A program made the translations under genes and the position numbers. A stretch of 64,000 nucleotides of DNA, from assembly GCF_023715785.1 (NCBI RefSeq), contig NZ_JAMBOX010000001.1, positions 1-64,000 of the forward strand. The letters are read 5' to 3'. Shown piece by piece: positions 44,541 to 54,057 of this stretch. The notes under the pieces were generated by a model that was not told where the DNA came from, did no database searches, and saw only the letters and a list, made by a program, of their open reading frames with translations. Within the stretch, counting starts at the first letter, position 1. The number at the start of each line of letters is the position of its first letter. This DNA is from Neobacillus niacini. GTDB lineage: Bacteria; Bacillota; Bacilli; Bacillales; Cytobacillaceae.

Positions 44541-44704
44541 GTGACAATCAAATTAAAATGGCCTATATTTGCCTTCCATATTATTAGTATAAATGATTCA
44601 TAATTTTAAGTCTATATCTTTACAAATAATTAGTTTATAGTTTTTATACCGTCCGGGAAAACAGTGGAAGCACGGAACCGTTCTCTGCTTCAAGGAGGAT
44701 TTAG

Positions 44705-45964
44705 ATGCAATTTCGTTTATGGGATACTAATTTGAAGGTTCGCTTGCTTGGCGAAGGCTTGTTTAATATGTTGTTTTGGATGTACTTTCCGTTTATTACC
44801 GTGTATTTCAGTGAGGAATTAGGCAACCGTGCAGCCGGAATACTGATGACCGTCCCGCCGATTTTTAGCCTAATCGGGAGCCTGCTTGGCGGGGCCTTGA
44901 CCGATCGGTTCGGACGGCGGCCCGTGATGCTGCTGGGCGCCTCACTGCAGGCCTTGATGTTTGTTATGTTTGCAATGTCTCCATCCCCTTGGCTGGATTA
45001 CATTGCCTTTATTGGGATAGGACTTGGAGGTGCGGTCTATCGTCCGGCCAGCTCCGCGATGGTTGCCGATTTGGTTCCAGCAAAAAGCCGCCGCGAGGTT
45101 TTCGCGACCTTTATGACCGCCAATAATATTGGCGCCGTGCTTGGGCCCGCACTTGGAGCGATCTTCTTCTTCCATTACCGGCAAGAGCTCCTTTGGACCT
45201 GCGCATTGGTCTTGCTTATCTATTTTATCGCTATTTATTTCATCGTTCATGAAACAATGCCGCCATCTGCAAGGGAAGCGGCATCAGAAGCAAAATCCAC
45301 AAAAATAACCGCTGTCTTCAAGGAACAGTGGCAAGGCTATGGGATTATTTTTCGAGATAAGGTTTTCCTAATTTATATTTTGGCAGGAATTTGCTCATTG
45401 ATTCCGATTATGCAGCTGGATATTTTTTTGCCAGTCTACGTATTTAATCATGTCCCTGCACAAACTTTGTTCAAATGGGGGGATGCTGCCTTTACTCTGT
45501 CCAGCAAGGAGATTTTCGGCTGGCTGGTAGGGTTTAACGGCCTCTTGTTTGTCCTGTTTATCCTCCCGGTTACGAAATGGTTAGGAAAATGGAAAGAGCG
45601 GAATGTGTTCATCCTGTCATCAGTGCTCTCCGGGTTTGGTACATTTTTCGTCGGGCTCACTACCAATGTATGGCTGTTGTTTTTCATCACCATCATTTTC
45701 ACCCTTGGAGAGATGGTCCGCTCCCCGGTCATGCAGAGCTTTATCAGCCGCTATGCCCCGGAGAACGCCAGAGGCCAATACATGGGCGCCGATAGCCTGC
45801 AGTATACCATCGGGAAATTTCTGGCGCCGCTCACCGTATTCCTATCCAGCTGGGTTGCGCCAATGGGCATATTCAGTATCGTTTTACTATTTGCACTGAT
45901 TAGCATCATCCTATATATACAATTATTTAGAATCTGGGTAGAGCAGCCAGCAGCAACGGATTAA
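44705..45964 (+). CDS. Major facilitator superfamily exporter
   Basis: A 419-residue protein with twelve membrane segments. The MFS loop motif GGALTDRFGRRPVMLLGASLQ (about 61-80) and GLGGAVYRPASSAMVADLVP mark it as a DHA1-type drug exporter. A strong CAAGGAGG site precedes the ATG. It is a single gene between the TetR-ABC operon and the convergent glycosyltransferase. The substrate is unknown. Confidence 0.9.
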   Translation: MQFRLWDTNLKVRLLGEGLFNMLFWMYFPFITVYFSEELGNRAAGILMTVPPIFSLIGSLLGGALTDRFGRRPVMLLGASLQALMFVMFAMSPSPWLDYIAFIGIGLGGAVYRPASSAMVADLVPAKSRREVFATFMTANNIGAVLGPALGAIFFFHYRQELLWTCALVLLIYFIAIYFIVHETMPPSAREAASEAKSTKITAVFKEQWQGYGIIFRDKVFLIYILAGICSLIPIMQLDIFLPVYVFNHVPAQTLFKWGDAAFTLSSKEIFGWLVGFNGLLFVLFILPVTKWLGKWKERNVFILSSVLSGFGTFFVGLTTNVWLLFFITIIFTLGEMVRSPVMQSFISRYAPENARGQYMGADSLQYTIGKFLAPLTVFLSSWVAPMGIFSIVLLFALISIILYIQLFRIWVEQPAATD

Positions 45965-46030
45965 ACACCACCGCCATTTGAATGGATCCAAGTACATCGG
46001 TAAGTTATCCCATGAACTGGCATCGACCGT

Positions 46031-46075
46031 GTCCACCACACATGGACATTTGTCCACGCTTGGTGCCTGACACCA
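46031..46075 (-). repeat. Dispersed GGTGTCAGGCACC hairpin repeat, copy 4 (inverted, full)
   Basis: On the minus strand the core TGGTGTCAGGCACCA (46061-46075) is followed by AGCGTGGACAAATGTCCA, the same core-plus-GTGGACA arrangement as copy 1 at 7563. It lies between the convergent 3' ends of the MFS and glycosyltransferase genes. Confidence 0.75.
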
Positions 46076-46114
46076 ATACTGCAGGTACCAAAACCGCCGC
46101 AGCACGCTTAGGCT

Positions 46115-48034
46115 TCACTCCAATGGAGATGAGAAAAAAGTATCTCCTGTGTCATCGAGTTGAGATAAGAGAACAGTCCCCAGCATGTAACCCGGTATTA
46201 CACCGTTTTCATCGCAGTGCCAGAGATAGACGCTGCCGTTTTCCATTTTACTCACGATGGCGATATTCCCATTATGCGTTTCGAAAATGATAGGTATTCC
46301 TACAGCTCCCTCGGCAAAGGTTCCGGTTTTGTGCCATTTACCGTCCTGGTGCTGCTGATAATGAACCAATGAGGTACCTGAACGAATAACCAGCTCCAGT
46401 CGGCCAGACTTTCCTTTAACTGGAATTGAAACGGCATAATTGTCAGGATTGTCTTCATACCATGGGTATTTCCTGCTTTTATATGATTCGGTTAGTTTCC
46501 TATTATGATACAGGCGGATCATTTCCCTAGCAGGGTCAGCCATGTCCCTTATAATCGGATGGCATAAGTAACCTTTGTTGTTCGACAAATGATAAACCAT
46601 TTCATCCAAGGTATAGTGTGGGCGATAGCGAATCATCATGGCATCTGAAGGATTCGAATATTTTTTCAACCGGAAACCAAGCTCCTTCGCCATATTAACA
46701 TAGACAATTTCATCCATTCCCCAGGAGGACGTTTCAATTAAAGCTTGTTTTAGCTGGTCCTTACGTTCTGGCGCCAGTAATGCTTTGACAAGCCGCCGCG
46801 ATATGACTTGGGCAACATTGAAAGTGCCGTACAATGGTTTGACCTTAAAAATTCTGCTCCAGCGTTTGACCTCCTTTTGAAGTTCTTTGCCAATAGACCA
46901 CTGACTGTCTGGAATCCTGAAATCCACTCCCATGTAATCCGTATCTTTCATTTCCGCTTTAATATATTCTTCATAGCCTTTTCCGATAAATAAAGCATCA
47001 GAGTCAATATTGATAAAATAGTCATACACAATCCCCAACTCTTCCAGCCATTCCATCGTTTCCAGAAAATAAACAGCTGTATGGCCATAATCCAATTTGC
47101 GGCTTGAAGGACAGACAGGCACCCCCAGCCCTTCACAAAGCCGCCAATCATAGCCCCCGTTGTATAAGACAATCGTACTGTTTGGACAAAAATGGCGGAC
47201 ATTCTCCACCAGTTCCTTAATCAATTCCTTTTTTTCATGGGCAAGAATGGCAAAACATATTCCGCTCTTTGGCGCCTTCATATATTGATTTTGGCTTCTG
47301 CTTAAAACCTTAGCATTCATCCTATTAATCTCAGCGATCGGTTTCTTTCGTTCGGCAATAAGCTTACGCATTTTCTCTTTATTTCCATTCGCCCGCTTAT
47401 AACGGTCAAGAAGTTTAGAATTCGAATTGCCATATGGATTGGTCCTATAGTTTGAGGCCGGGTGCCAAACGTGATAGATGGCGCCATTCACTTTAGTTGC
47501 TGGTCCGCACAGCGTCTCAACCGATAGGGAAAATGCATCATCCTCCCCGCCCCAGCCGAGAAACCGTTCATCAAATCCCCCGACAGCCTCAAAGTGCTCT
47601 CTCCGGATGACAATAAGCTTTCCGGCAAAGCCCTTGTACAACCAGTTTGCCTTTGTAAATTTCTTCGCATTGATTCCTATTGGCCAAGAGGGAATAGTCG
47701 TAATAAGCTGTTTTGTCTCCTCTTTTTCAATATCATAAATTTCCGTAAATGGAATCACCCAAGGCGAGTGATTCAGCTCCTTTATCGCTTCCACAATAAG
47801 CTCCGGACCATACACCACATCGGCGTCGGCAATAACAAATATATCTCTTGTAGCCTTTTTAGCAGCGGTGTTAACTGCCTTGGATTTATTCACCACTGGA
47901 TCGTCAATTGTACCCACGCAAAGTTCCGCCCCAGGCATGACACGCTCATAATACTGCTTAATCCATTTAAACGCCTCTGCTCTTGAGCCATTATCTGTTT
48001 GGAAAGGAATAATGATTGACACATTTTCTAACAT
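46115..48034 (-). CDS. Tandem-domain GT-A glycosyltransferase with C-terminal beta domain
   Basis: A 639-residue protein with two glycosyltransferase-like domains. Domain 1 (about 1-235) starts VSIIIPFQTDN, has the metal-binding DAD in IADADVVYG and the GGFDERFLGWGGEDDAFSLSVE block of GT2/GT7-type enzymes. Domain 2 (about 255-500) starts ICFAILAHEKKELIKELVENVRHFCP, has a DSD in FINIDSDALFIG and resembles branching GT-A enzymes. The final 110 residues are beta-rich (LELVIRSGTSLVHYQQHQDGKWHKTG). No signal or membrane segment is seen, so it acts in the cytoplasm. No other glycan genes flank it; acceptor and sugar are unknown. Confidence 0.8.
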   Translation of the reverse strand: MLENVSIIIPFQTDNGSRAEAFKWIKQYYERVMPGAELCVGTIDDPVVNKSKAVNTAAKKATRDIFVIADADVVYGPELIVEAIKELNHSPWVIPFTEIYDIEKEETKQLITTIPSWPIGINAKKFTKANWLYKGFAGKLIVIRREHFEAVGGFDERFLGWGGEDDAFSLSVETLCGPATKVNGAIYHVWHPASNYRTNPYGNSNSKLLDRYKRANGNKEKMRKLIAERKKPIAEINRMNAKVLSRSQNQYMKAPKSGICFAILAHEKKELIKELVENVRHFCPNSTIVLYNGGYDWRLCEGLGVPVCPSSRKLDYGHTAVYFLETMEWLEELGIVYDYFINIDSDALFIGKGYEEYIKAEMKDTDYMGVDFRIPDSQWSIGKELQKEVKRWSRIFKVKPLYGTFNVAQVISRRLVKALLAPERKDQLKQALIETSSWGMDEIVYVNMAKELGFRLKKYSNPSDAMMIRYRPHYTLDEMVYHLSNNKGYLCHPIIRDMADPAREMIRLYHNRKLTESYKSRKYPWYEDNPDNYAVSIPVKGKSGRLELVIRSGTSLVHYQQHQDGKWHKTGTFAEGAVGIPIIFETHNGNIAIVSKMENGSVYLWHCDENGVIPGYMLGTVLLSQLDDTGDTFFSSPLE

Positions 48035-48305
48035 AACCTCTCCTCACCTTTCCTGATTTAGTAAAAAAATCGTATGTCGACGTTATAGGATATGTGCTCC
48101 GCCATAGCTGGCAACGGCAAGTATCCATGGAGGACAAAAAATTACCAAGGTCCCTAAACCAGTTAAGCTGACAACTTGTGGCCATTCCAAAAAACATTGT
48201 CTGCTAGTGAACTTGTCCCTTTCCAATCAAGACCTGCCTGCATTTTATAAAGTACAGCATTTTGCAAAAGGCAAATGCTAAGTTTTTCCGACAAGGAGGG
48301 AATCC

Positions 48306-48743
48306 ATGGTGAAACTAGGTATTATGTGCGGCATCCCCCTAAGCGGGAAATCAAAATATGCAAAGGGTTTACAGAGTCAAGGCTGGGTGCGCGTGTCGCT
48401 TGATGACCTAAGACTGGCATTACATGGCCAAATTTATAAAGCAGAGGCCGAGGCCAAGGTGTGGGAAACCGCCGAACTGATGGTGCGGACGCTGTTAAAA
48501 AGCGGCCACTCTGTTATTGTGGATACCACAAACCGTTCAAGAGAACGCCGCAGGAGATGGAGGCGGGTGGCCAAAGAGTTTGGCCTTACATTGGAAATTT
48601 ACCAGGTGCATACTGATTATGAAACTTGCAAAGCACGGAACAAGACCTTGAAGAGGCTATCCCAAGATATGTTAAAGAAAATTCACCAGGAGTTTGAGGG
48701 ACCGACGGCCGATGAAGGGACGATTATCCATGTGACTTTATAA
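48306..48743 (+). CDS. P-loop kinase-like ATP-binding protein (AAA_33 type)
   Basis: A 145-residue protein with Walker A GIPLSGKSKY (about 9-18), a lid-like region and Asp in VIVDTTNRSRERRRRW (about 77-92). This resembles small polynucleotide-kinase or zeta-like P-loop proteins. The substrate is unknown. A GACAAGGAGG site precedes the ATG. The ROK-family kinase starts 25 bp downstream, so the two are likely co-transcribed. Confidence 0.8.
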   Translation: MVKLGIMCGIPLSGKSKYAKGLQSQGWVRVSLDDLRLALHGQIYKAEAEAKVWETAELMVRTLLKSGHSVIVDTTNRSRERRRRWRRVAKEFGLTLEIYQVHTDYETCKARNKTLKRLSQDMLKKIHQEFEGPTADEGTIIHVTL

Positions 48744-48768
48744 GACAATTGGGAGGTGTGAAAGGCGA

Positions 48769-49653
48769 GTGAAAAAATATATTTGCTTTGATGTTGGCGG
48801 GACAAACGTGAAGCATGGGATTTTACAGGAGGATGGAACAATTATTTCAAAAAGCAGTTATCGAACTCCGACTGACAATCTCGAACAATTTTTAACTAAA
48901 ATGACAGAAACCATTATGTCATACTTAAAAAATCACCAAGTGTCGGGAATTGCTGTCAGCCTGCCAGGCTTTATCAATCACTATACAGGTTTTTCCGAAC
49001 AAGCCGGTGCGGTTACAGCTTTAAAAAATCAGAATTTAAAGAGTTTGCTAGAGGCTAGGGTGCCACTGAGGGTGGAAATTGAGAATGACGGAAATTGTGC
49101 GGCCATCGCGGAAAAAATCAGCGGCAATGCCAAAGGGTGTGATGATGTTATTTGTGTAACGATCGGTACCGGTATCGGTGGCGGGATTTTTGTCAACGGC
49201 AAGCTTTTACGCGGCCAACGCTTCCGGACAGGCGAATTCGGCTTTATGATTACACAGGCGAATGAACATGATTATGGTGATAACTGGCATGCAACAGCCT
49301 CCACTGCCGCATTAATCAGCGCCTATAAAAAACTCAAAGGTGGAGAAGACCAAACAAACGGGGAGGCCGTTTTTTTGCATGCAGCCCGAAGCAAATCAGT
49401 AAAAAAACTCATCGACAGTTGGACTAGGAATATCAGCTACGGCATTTTCAACCTGGCGGCCACATTAAATCCGGAAAAAATCTTAATCGGCGGTGGGGTT
49501 TCCTCCCAAGAGGATTTGCTGCCCGCGATTCAAAGACATTTGGACGAGCTTCCGTGGTGGAAGGACTTAAAGGTTCCCATCGAAAGGTGCAAACATCGAA
49601 ACGATGCAGGAATGCTTGGGGCGATGTATCACTTCATTCAAAAACAACAGTAA
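48769..49653 (+). CDS. ROK-family sugar kinase
   Basis: A 294-residue protein with the ATP-binding DVGGTNVKHGILQEDG (about 6-21), ENDGNCAAIAEK with the catalytic Asp (about 105), TIGTGIGGGIFVNGKLLRG and a later LNPEKILIGGGVS. The zinc motif CxCGxxGC of many ROK kinases is absent; the region reads NEHDYGDNWHATASTAAL instead. The start is a GTG with GGGAGG upstream. Such enzymes phosphorylate glucose, N-acetylmannosamine, beta-glucosides and similar sugars. A MurNAc-kinase role for the muropeptide cluster is an untested possibility. Confidence 0.88.
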   Translation: MKKYICFDVGGTNVKHGILQEDGTIISKSSYRTPTDNLEQFLTKMTETIMSYLKNHQVSGIAVSLPGFINHYTGFSEQAGAVTALKNQNLKSLLEARVPLRVEIENDGNCAAIAEKISGNAKGCDDVICVTIGTGIGGGIFVNGKLLRGQRFRTGEFGFMITQANEHDYGDNWHATASTAALISAYKKLKGGEDQTNGEAVFLHAARSKSVKKLIDSWTRNISYGIFNLAATLNPEKILIGGGVSSQEDLLPAIQRHLDELPWWKDLKVPIERCKHRNDAGMLGAMYHFIQKQQ

Positions 49654-49663
49654 CCCAAAAAAA

Positions 49664-49697
49664 ATGGTGCCAAGCTAGTACTGGCGCCGTTTTTTAT
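49664..49697 (+). terminator. Terminator of the kinase pair
   Basis: The stem GGTGCCA / TGGCGCC (one G-U pair) is followed by GTTTTTTATT, 10 bp after the ROK stop. Confidence 0.8.
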
Positions 49698-49774
49698 TCA
49701 AATCGACCAATCGAGGAATAACTGCTCTTTTTTTAGGAAAAATACTCTAGAAAAACAACAAGCCCGATAAGTAA

Positions 49775-50767
49775 ATGTTCATAATAAGGAGCCAGCTGCT
49801 AGAATTTTTTCAACCACACAGTCCTGGACCTGTAAAGGAGTTGTTTTCGATTTTCAAGAACAAATTGAATTGGGTTATTGTAACAACCTTAAAAGGAATC
49901 TCTCAAGTAATGTTAATTGAAAATGCGGTCTCAGGCTTTATGATCTTGGCAGCGATCACGATTGCATCGTATTCGTTGGGAATCGTCGCCTTTTTATCCA
50001 GCTTGATTGGAACCTTAATCGGTAAAATAGGTGGTGCAAATGACGAAAGCATTAATCAAGGTTTATTTGGGTATAATTCAGTTCTGGCGGGAATGGCTCT
50101 TTCCTTGTTTTTAACAGGAAACAATCGATGGTTGATCGCCTTGGCGGCAGCGGCCATCGTAGCTTTTGTTACCGCTGCCATGATGCATTTTATGCGTCAG
50201 TCCAACATCCCTATTCTTACCTTTCCCTATATTCTACTTACCTGGTTTTTACTGTTGACGACTTACCGATTCGTCTCCCTAAACATTAGTCCCGCGCTTA
50301 AGCCTCAATCATTATCTAATTGGACGCTCGATATTGAAGGAGAAATAAATTGGGTTGACGGCATCGCGAATGGTATAGGGCAAATTTTCTTCCTTGATTA
50401 TACTCCCTCGAGCGTTTTATTTTTTATTGCGCTTTTTTGGGCAGGATGGAGAATGGGACTTTATGCGATCGTTGGAAATGTTGCTGCATTATTAACAGCA
50501 TACGGTCTTGGCGGTGAATATTCCTTAATCTTTGCCGGGTTGTACGGGTATAATGCCATTTTAGCTATTCTCGCAGTATCGGCAGTATTCCAAGAAAACT
50601 CTCGATATGGTCTATTAACTGGAATTATTGCTGCGTGTTTAACCGTCCCTATTACAGCAAGCATTGATACGTGGCTTCTCCCATTAGGACTTCCGCCACT
50701 TACTATGCCATTTGTGCTTTCTAGTTGGATTTTTTTAGCAGCAAGAAAGATTTTGCCTCAAATTTGA
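49775..50767 (+). CDS. yut: Urea transporter (UT family)
   Basis: A 330-residue channel-like transporter with about ten membrane segments in two homologous halves. UT hallmarks are GLFGYNSVLAGMALSLF (about 105-121), LTFPYILLTWFLL, and the second-half copy GLYGYNAILAILAVSAVF with LTMPFVLSSWIF. It lets urea enter for the adjacent urease. It reads opposite to the urease operon and shares a terminator with the small gene that follows. Start uncertain: the ATG at 49775 has no ribosome site, and AAGGAG lies a few codons inside. Confidence 0.92.
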   Translation: MFIIRSQLLEFFQPHSPGPVKELFSIFKNKLNWVIVTTLKGISQVMLIENAVSGFMILAAITIASYSLGIVAFLSSLIGTLIGKIGGANDESINQGLFGYNSVLAGMALSLFLTGNNRWLIALAAAAIVAFVTAAMMHFMRQSNIPILTFPYILLTWFLLLTTYRFVSLNISPALKPQSLSNWTLDIEGEINWVDGIANGIGQIFFLDYTPSSVLFFIALFWAGWRMGLYAIVGNVAALLTAYGLGGEYSLIFAGLYGYNAILAILAVSAVFQENSRYGLLTGIIAACLTVPITASIDTWLLPLGLPPLTMPFVLSSWIFLAARKILPQI

Positions 50768-50768
50768 A

Positions 50769-50805
50769 AAAATGGCTGCCTCAACAAAATTGAGACAGCC
50801 ATTTG
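50769..50805. terminator. Bidirectional terminator between urea transporter and urease region
   Basis: The stem AAATGGCTGCCTCAA / TTGAGACAGCCATTT lies between convergent stops; T-rich flanks are present on both strands. Confidence 0.85.
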
Positions 50806-50806
50806 T

Positions 50807-51025
50807 TTATTCCCCTGCATAATCACTCATCATATTCATAACCTTTGATTCAATTGCATCAACATGTTCCTCTTCCAGCGATTGTTTAGGATGGGGGTTA
50901 TACCAATGCACCTTATCTCCATGAATCATGCCTTTATATTGATTGCCCTTCACATTTAATGAAAAATGCCGATGTTCTCTGGCAGTGCCTTCAAACACAG
51001 GATTTATATCAAAATCTTCAAACAT
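50807..51025 (-). CDS. Small YheE/DUF5342-like protein
   Basis: A 72-residue soluble protein with several beta strands (FSLNVKGNQYKGMIHGDKVHWYNPHP) and an acidic C-terminal helix (SLEEEHVDAIESKVMNMM). It looks like the DUF5342/YheE family of small Bacillus proteins, function unknown. The ATG at 51025 is set by an AAGGAGG site; a longer frame to 51064 lacks one. It follows ureH by 62 bp on the same strand and may be the tail of the urease operon. The family assignment is tentative. Confidence 0.6.
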   Translation of the reverse strand: MFEDFDINPVFEGTAREHRHFSLNVKGNQYKGMIHGDKVHWYNPHPKQSLEEEHVDAIESKVMNMMSDYAGE

Positions 51026-51087
51026 ATAGTCCCTCCTTTCAGTTATCAAAAGAAGTTTCTCCAATTAAATAAGCAAATATGCGGATA

Positions 51088-51768
51088 TTATAACCAAAGA
51101 CTAAATAAACCGTCATTCACACCAAGATTATACATATAATAAAATCCGAAAATGGTACTTAACGCACCCGTTGTTAAAATCAATGCTTTGCTCGTAATCA
51201 TCCGTTTCATGCTTAAAATAAACGGAATTCCAATAATCGTTGTGAAAATTAACATCCCAGCAACGGTTCCTACTCCAAAAATTAAAATATACAGAGCTCC
51301 CTGCCAAACAGACTGAACCGTGCTCATGGTCAGAAGCACCATGGCCCCGCTTCCGGCAATCCCATGGACAAACCCGATGATAAGGGATTTATAATATGTA
51401 ACCTTCTTGCTGCCAGGTCCATGGGGCAACTTTTCATGGGCATGATGATGAGGTTTATGCTCCTGTTTCTTTCGAATGGATAACATTGCGGCAATCCCTA
51501 GATACACCAGCATAATGCCAACAAAAAATTCTAAAGTGAGCGACCACTTCTCCGGAATATCATTTTTCATCAGAATCAGGATAATCCCCACAACAAATAG
51601 TGTGGCCGTATGACCGATTCCCCAAAAAACTCCGGCAAGCGACGCCTGCCATAATCTTTTGCTTTGGCTTGCAATTGTGGATACGGCAATCATATGGTCC
51701 GGTTCCAGTGCGTGCCTGATTCCCAAAATAAAACCTAAGGTTAAAACTGATAACATCGTTACATCCAT
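51088..51768 (-). CDS. ureH: UreH-type nickel permease
   Basis: A 226-residue membrane protein with six or seven segments. The nickel/cobalt transporter signature HALEPDHMIAVST (HxxxxDH, about 19-31) is present with GIGHTATLFVVG in the second helix. A His-rich cytoplasmic loop (HKPHHHAHEKLPHG, about 105-118) may collect Ni2+. Homologues in Bacillus TB-90 (UreH) supply nickel for urease. It follows ureD by 69 bp in the urease operon. Confidence 0.9.
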   Translation of the reverse strand: MDVTMLSVLTLGFILGIRHALEPDHMIAVSTIASQSKRLWQASLAGVFWGIGHTATLFVVGIILILMKNDIPEKWSLTLEFFVGIMLVYLGIAAMLSIRKKQEHKPHHHAHEKLPHGPGSKKVTYYKSLIIGFVHGIAGSGAMVLLTMSTVQSVWQGALYILIFGVGTVAGMLIFTTIIGIPFILSMKRMITSKALILTTGALSTIFGFYYMYNLGVNDGLFSLWL

Positions 51769-51837
51769 GTTTCATCCTCCCCGTAAATCTATATCTATAT
51801 AAATACCCAGCAACCAGGATCATTGCCGGGTCAACGC

Positions 51838-52662
51838 CTAATATTTCCTTAGTGAATTTGGTTTTATTTGATACCATTCCTGACTAATCTTGGAGTGAAT
51901 CTGAGAAAAAACTTTTTCAATATCCTGGGTGGAATTGGAAAATACTCGGACTGTAAATCCAGGCACAGATAGCAGAGACAGTCCAAATCTATAATCAAAT
52001 GTATTCTGATCAAGTAGGTAATATAACTCATCAAGAAAGGCATTATTTATTTTTTTATCCACTACAATCATGGATCCTAAATGGGTAAAACCTTCCATGA
52101 ATCCTAATCCTGCAAGGTTTTGATTCGCAGGTTTTAGCTTTAAATGATCATAAACAACCAACTCACCATCCATGTAAATTTCATTTAATACTTGAACTGT
52201 CTTATAACTAAACCGTTCGCCTTCCGGTGACCATCCAGGAGTAATGATATCCGAATAAAGCAAGGTAGCACTCCGGTCCATTTGTATGACATTTTTTTGT
52301 TTGTAATGGGCATTTTGATAGGCAATCAAAGGGTCAGGAAAATACTCAAGATAACTCCCTGCTTGTAAGTGAATCTCCGTTTCTTGATAGGCGTATTGCT
52401 TCGGAGTCTTATAAACCTTTGTTGCACCCTGGGTTGTAAGGGTCAACTGGGCGTTCTCCTCAAGGCATATCTTCATTTGATAACGATCCCCATCTAAATA
52501 GCCGCCTCCGGGATTCAATAAATAGTAACAAGCCCTTCCGGAATTATCATGGTAAATAGGGCGCATTACTTTAAATGCGCCCTGAAAATATACGTTTTTT
52601 GCAACTGTCTTTCCTTGTCTGTTTTCTGCATTTAAATGTAAAACGCCTGTCCATTCCCCCAT
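51838..52662 (-). CDS. ureD: Urease accessory protein UreD
   Basis: A 274-residue scaffold that joins apo-urease with UreF and UreG for nickel insertion. Family blocks include YYLLNPGGGYLDGDRYQM (about 45-62), TQGATKVYKTPKQYAYQETEI (about 77-97) and LEYFPDPLIAYQNAHY. It starts one base after the ureG stop, so translation is probably coupled. Order ureG-ureD-ureH follows other bacillar urease operons. Confidence 0.95.
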   Translation of the reverse strand: MGEWTGVLHLNAENRQGKTVAKNVYFQGAFKVMRPIYHDNSGRACYYLLNPGGGYLDGDRYQMKICLEENAQLTLTTQGATKVYKTPKQYAYQETEIHLQAGSYLEYFPDPLIAYQNAHYKQKNVIQMDRSATLLYSDIITPGWSPEGERFSYKTVQVLNEIYMDGELVVYDHLKLKPANQNLAGLGFMEGFTHLGSMIVVDKKINNAFLDELYYLLDQNTFDYRFGLSLLSVPGFTVRVFSNSTQDIEKVFSQIHSKISQEWYQIKPNSLRKY

Positions 52663-52663
52663 A

Positions 52664-53275
52664 TTATGCCAACCCTTTTAATAACGCATTCTCTTTCAGC
52701 CAATCAATCACATGATCGAGTCCGGATTCATCTTTTAAGTTAGTGAATGTAAACGGCTTGTCCCCGCGAAACACTTTTGTGTCAGACTCCATGACTTCAA
52801 GGCTTGCTCCCACATGCGGCGCCAAGTCGGTTTTATTAATGATAAATAAATCCGATTTGATCATCCCCTGGCCGCCTTTTCGCGGAATTTTTTCCCCTTG
52901 GGCCACATCGATTATGTAAATTGAAAAATCAACTAGCTCGGGACTGAAGGTAGCTGCGAGATTATCCCCACCGCTTTCCACAAAAATTAATTCTACATCC
53001 GGATGTTTTTCCTTTAGCTCATTGATTGCTGCAAAATTCATCGAAGCATCTTCACGAATGGCGGTATGCGGGCATCCCCCGGTTTCCACACCAATTATCC
53101 TTTCGGCAGGAAGGACGCCGTTTTGCATTAAAAATTTTGCATCTTCTTTTGTATAGATATCGTTTGTTACTACCGCCATACTAATTTGATCATGTAAACG
53201 CCTTGTCAGTTTTTCCACTAACATCGTTTTTCCGGCTCCTACTGGACCGCCAACACCGATTTTAATTGGTTCCAT
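52664..53275 (-). CDS. ureG: Urease accessory GTPase UreG
   Basis: A 203-residue SIMIBI GTPase that drives nickel delivery to urease. P-loop [17 protein letters not shown] (about 7-23), Mg/metal motif [16 protein letters not shown] (Cys-Pro-His nickel ligand, about 64-79), [19 protein letters not shown] and [11 protein letters not shown] are all intact. It is preceded by a 95-bp gap after ureF, unusual in an otherwise tight operon, with no terminator seen in the gap. Confidence 0.97.
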   Translation of the reverse strand: MEPIKIGVGGPVGAGKTMLVEKLTRRLHDQISMAVVTNDIYTKEDAKFLMQNGVLPAERIIGVETGGCPHTAIREDASMNFAAINELKEKHPDVELIFVESGGDNLAATFSPELVDFSIYIIDVAQGEKIPRKGGQGMIKSDLFIINKTDLAPHVGASLEVMESDTKVFRGDKPFTFTNLKDESGLDHVIDWLKENALLKGLA

Positions 53276-53370
53276 AGAAAAAACACGTCCTTTCTAATTT
53301 GCTGATCACACATAAATTTAACAACGCTTGATGAATCGTACTAATAGATGCGGGAATCGGCAGGGTTTCA

Positions 53371-54057
53371 TTAAGACATAAAAATTCTAATATTTACGCG
53401 CTCGTGTCTCATTTGTGATAGCTCAATCCCGGGCGAGACAATGCCAAAGTCCTCCTCGCCCAAGTTGCTGATGGCCTCAACTGCCTCCATCAAATCAGTT
53501 TGCACATCGCGTATCAGTTTCTGTCCCGCCGTTTGCCCCAACGGAATACCTCTTACTGCATTTTGAACAATGCTAGATACGACAGAGTAAAGGTAAAATA
53601 GAATAGATGTGGAGTTGGGCACTCCAAGATGATGGGCGACCATTGTAAAAACGATAGCAGGATGTCCAAACGATTGTTTTTCCTCTATTCGCTTTCTGTA
53701 ACCAGAAAGAACCGGTATCCTATATAAGGACTGAACCAGATGTAACATCCGTTCGCCCATTCTCATAGCACCCTCTCTCGTTTCTCGAGGCAGGTTTTGC
53801 ATGGTCAACAAACGGTCCAGTTTCCATACTTTTTGAAGGTCGTCCTCTTCCAGCGACTGATACACAAGTTGGCATGCCAAGCCATCCGAATAGATGAGCT
53901 GCTCATCAATATAAACCCGAAGCCATTCTGAAAAGGTATCGATGTTATGCACCGTATTGTCTTGAATATAGCTTTCAAGGCCATATGAATGGCTAAACGC
54001 ACCTGTCGGAAAATTTGAATCGCAAAGCTGAAATAGGGCCAGGATTTTTTCATCCAT
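53371..54057 (-). CDS. ureF: Urease accessory protein UreF
   Basis: A 228-residue all-helical accessory protein. The conserved [25 protein letters not shown] (about 7-31) and a mid-protein [16 protein letters not shown] and [19 protein letters not shown] are characteristic. UreF gates the UreG GTPase in the UreDFG complex. It overlaps ureE by 8 bp, so translation is coupled. Confidence 0.96.
   Translation of the reverse strand: MDEKILALFQLCDSNFPTGAFSHSYGLESYIQDNTVHNIDTFSEWLRVYIDEQLIYSDGLACQLVYQSLEEDDLQKVWKLDRLLTMQNLPRETREGAMRMGERMLHLVQSLYRIPVLSGYRKRIEEKQSFGHPAIVFTMVAHHLGVPNSTSILFYLYSVVSSIVQNAVRGIPLGQTAGQKLIRDVQTDLMEAVEAISNLGEEDFGIVSPGIELSQMRHERVNIRIFMS

Noticed and set aside
53276..53370. 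Possible small gene or regulator in the ureF-ureG gap
   Set aside because: Only 95 bp, with no frame with a ribosome site and no hairpin; probably plain spacer.
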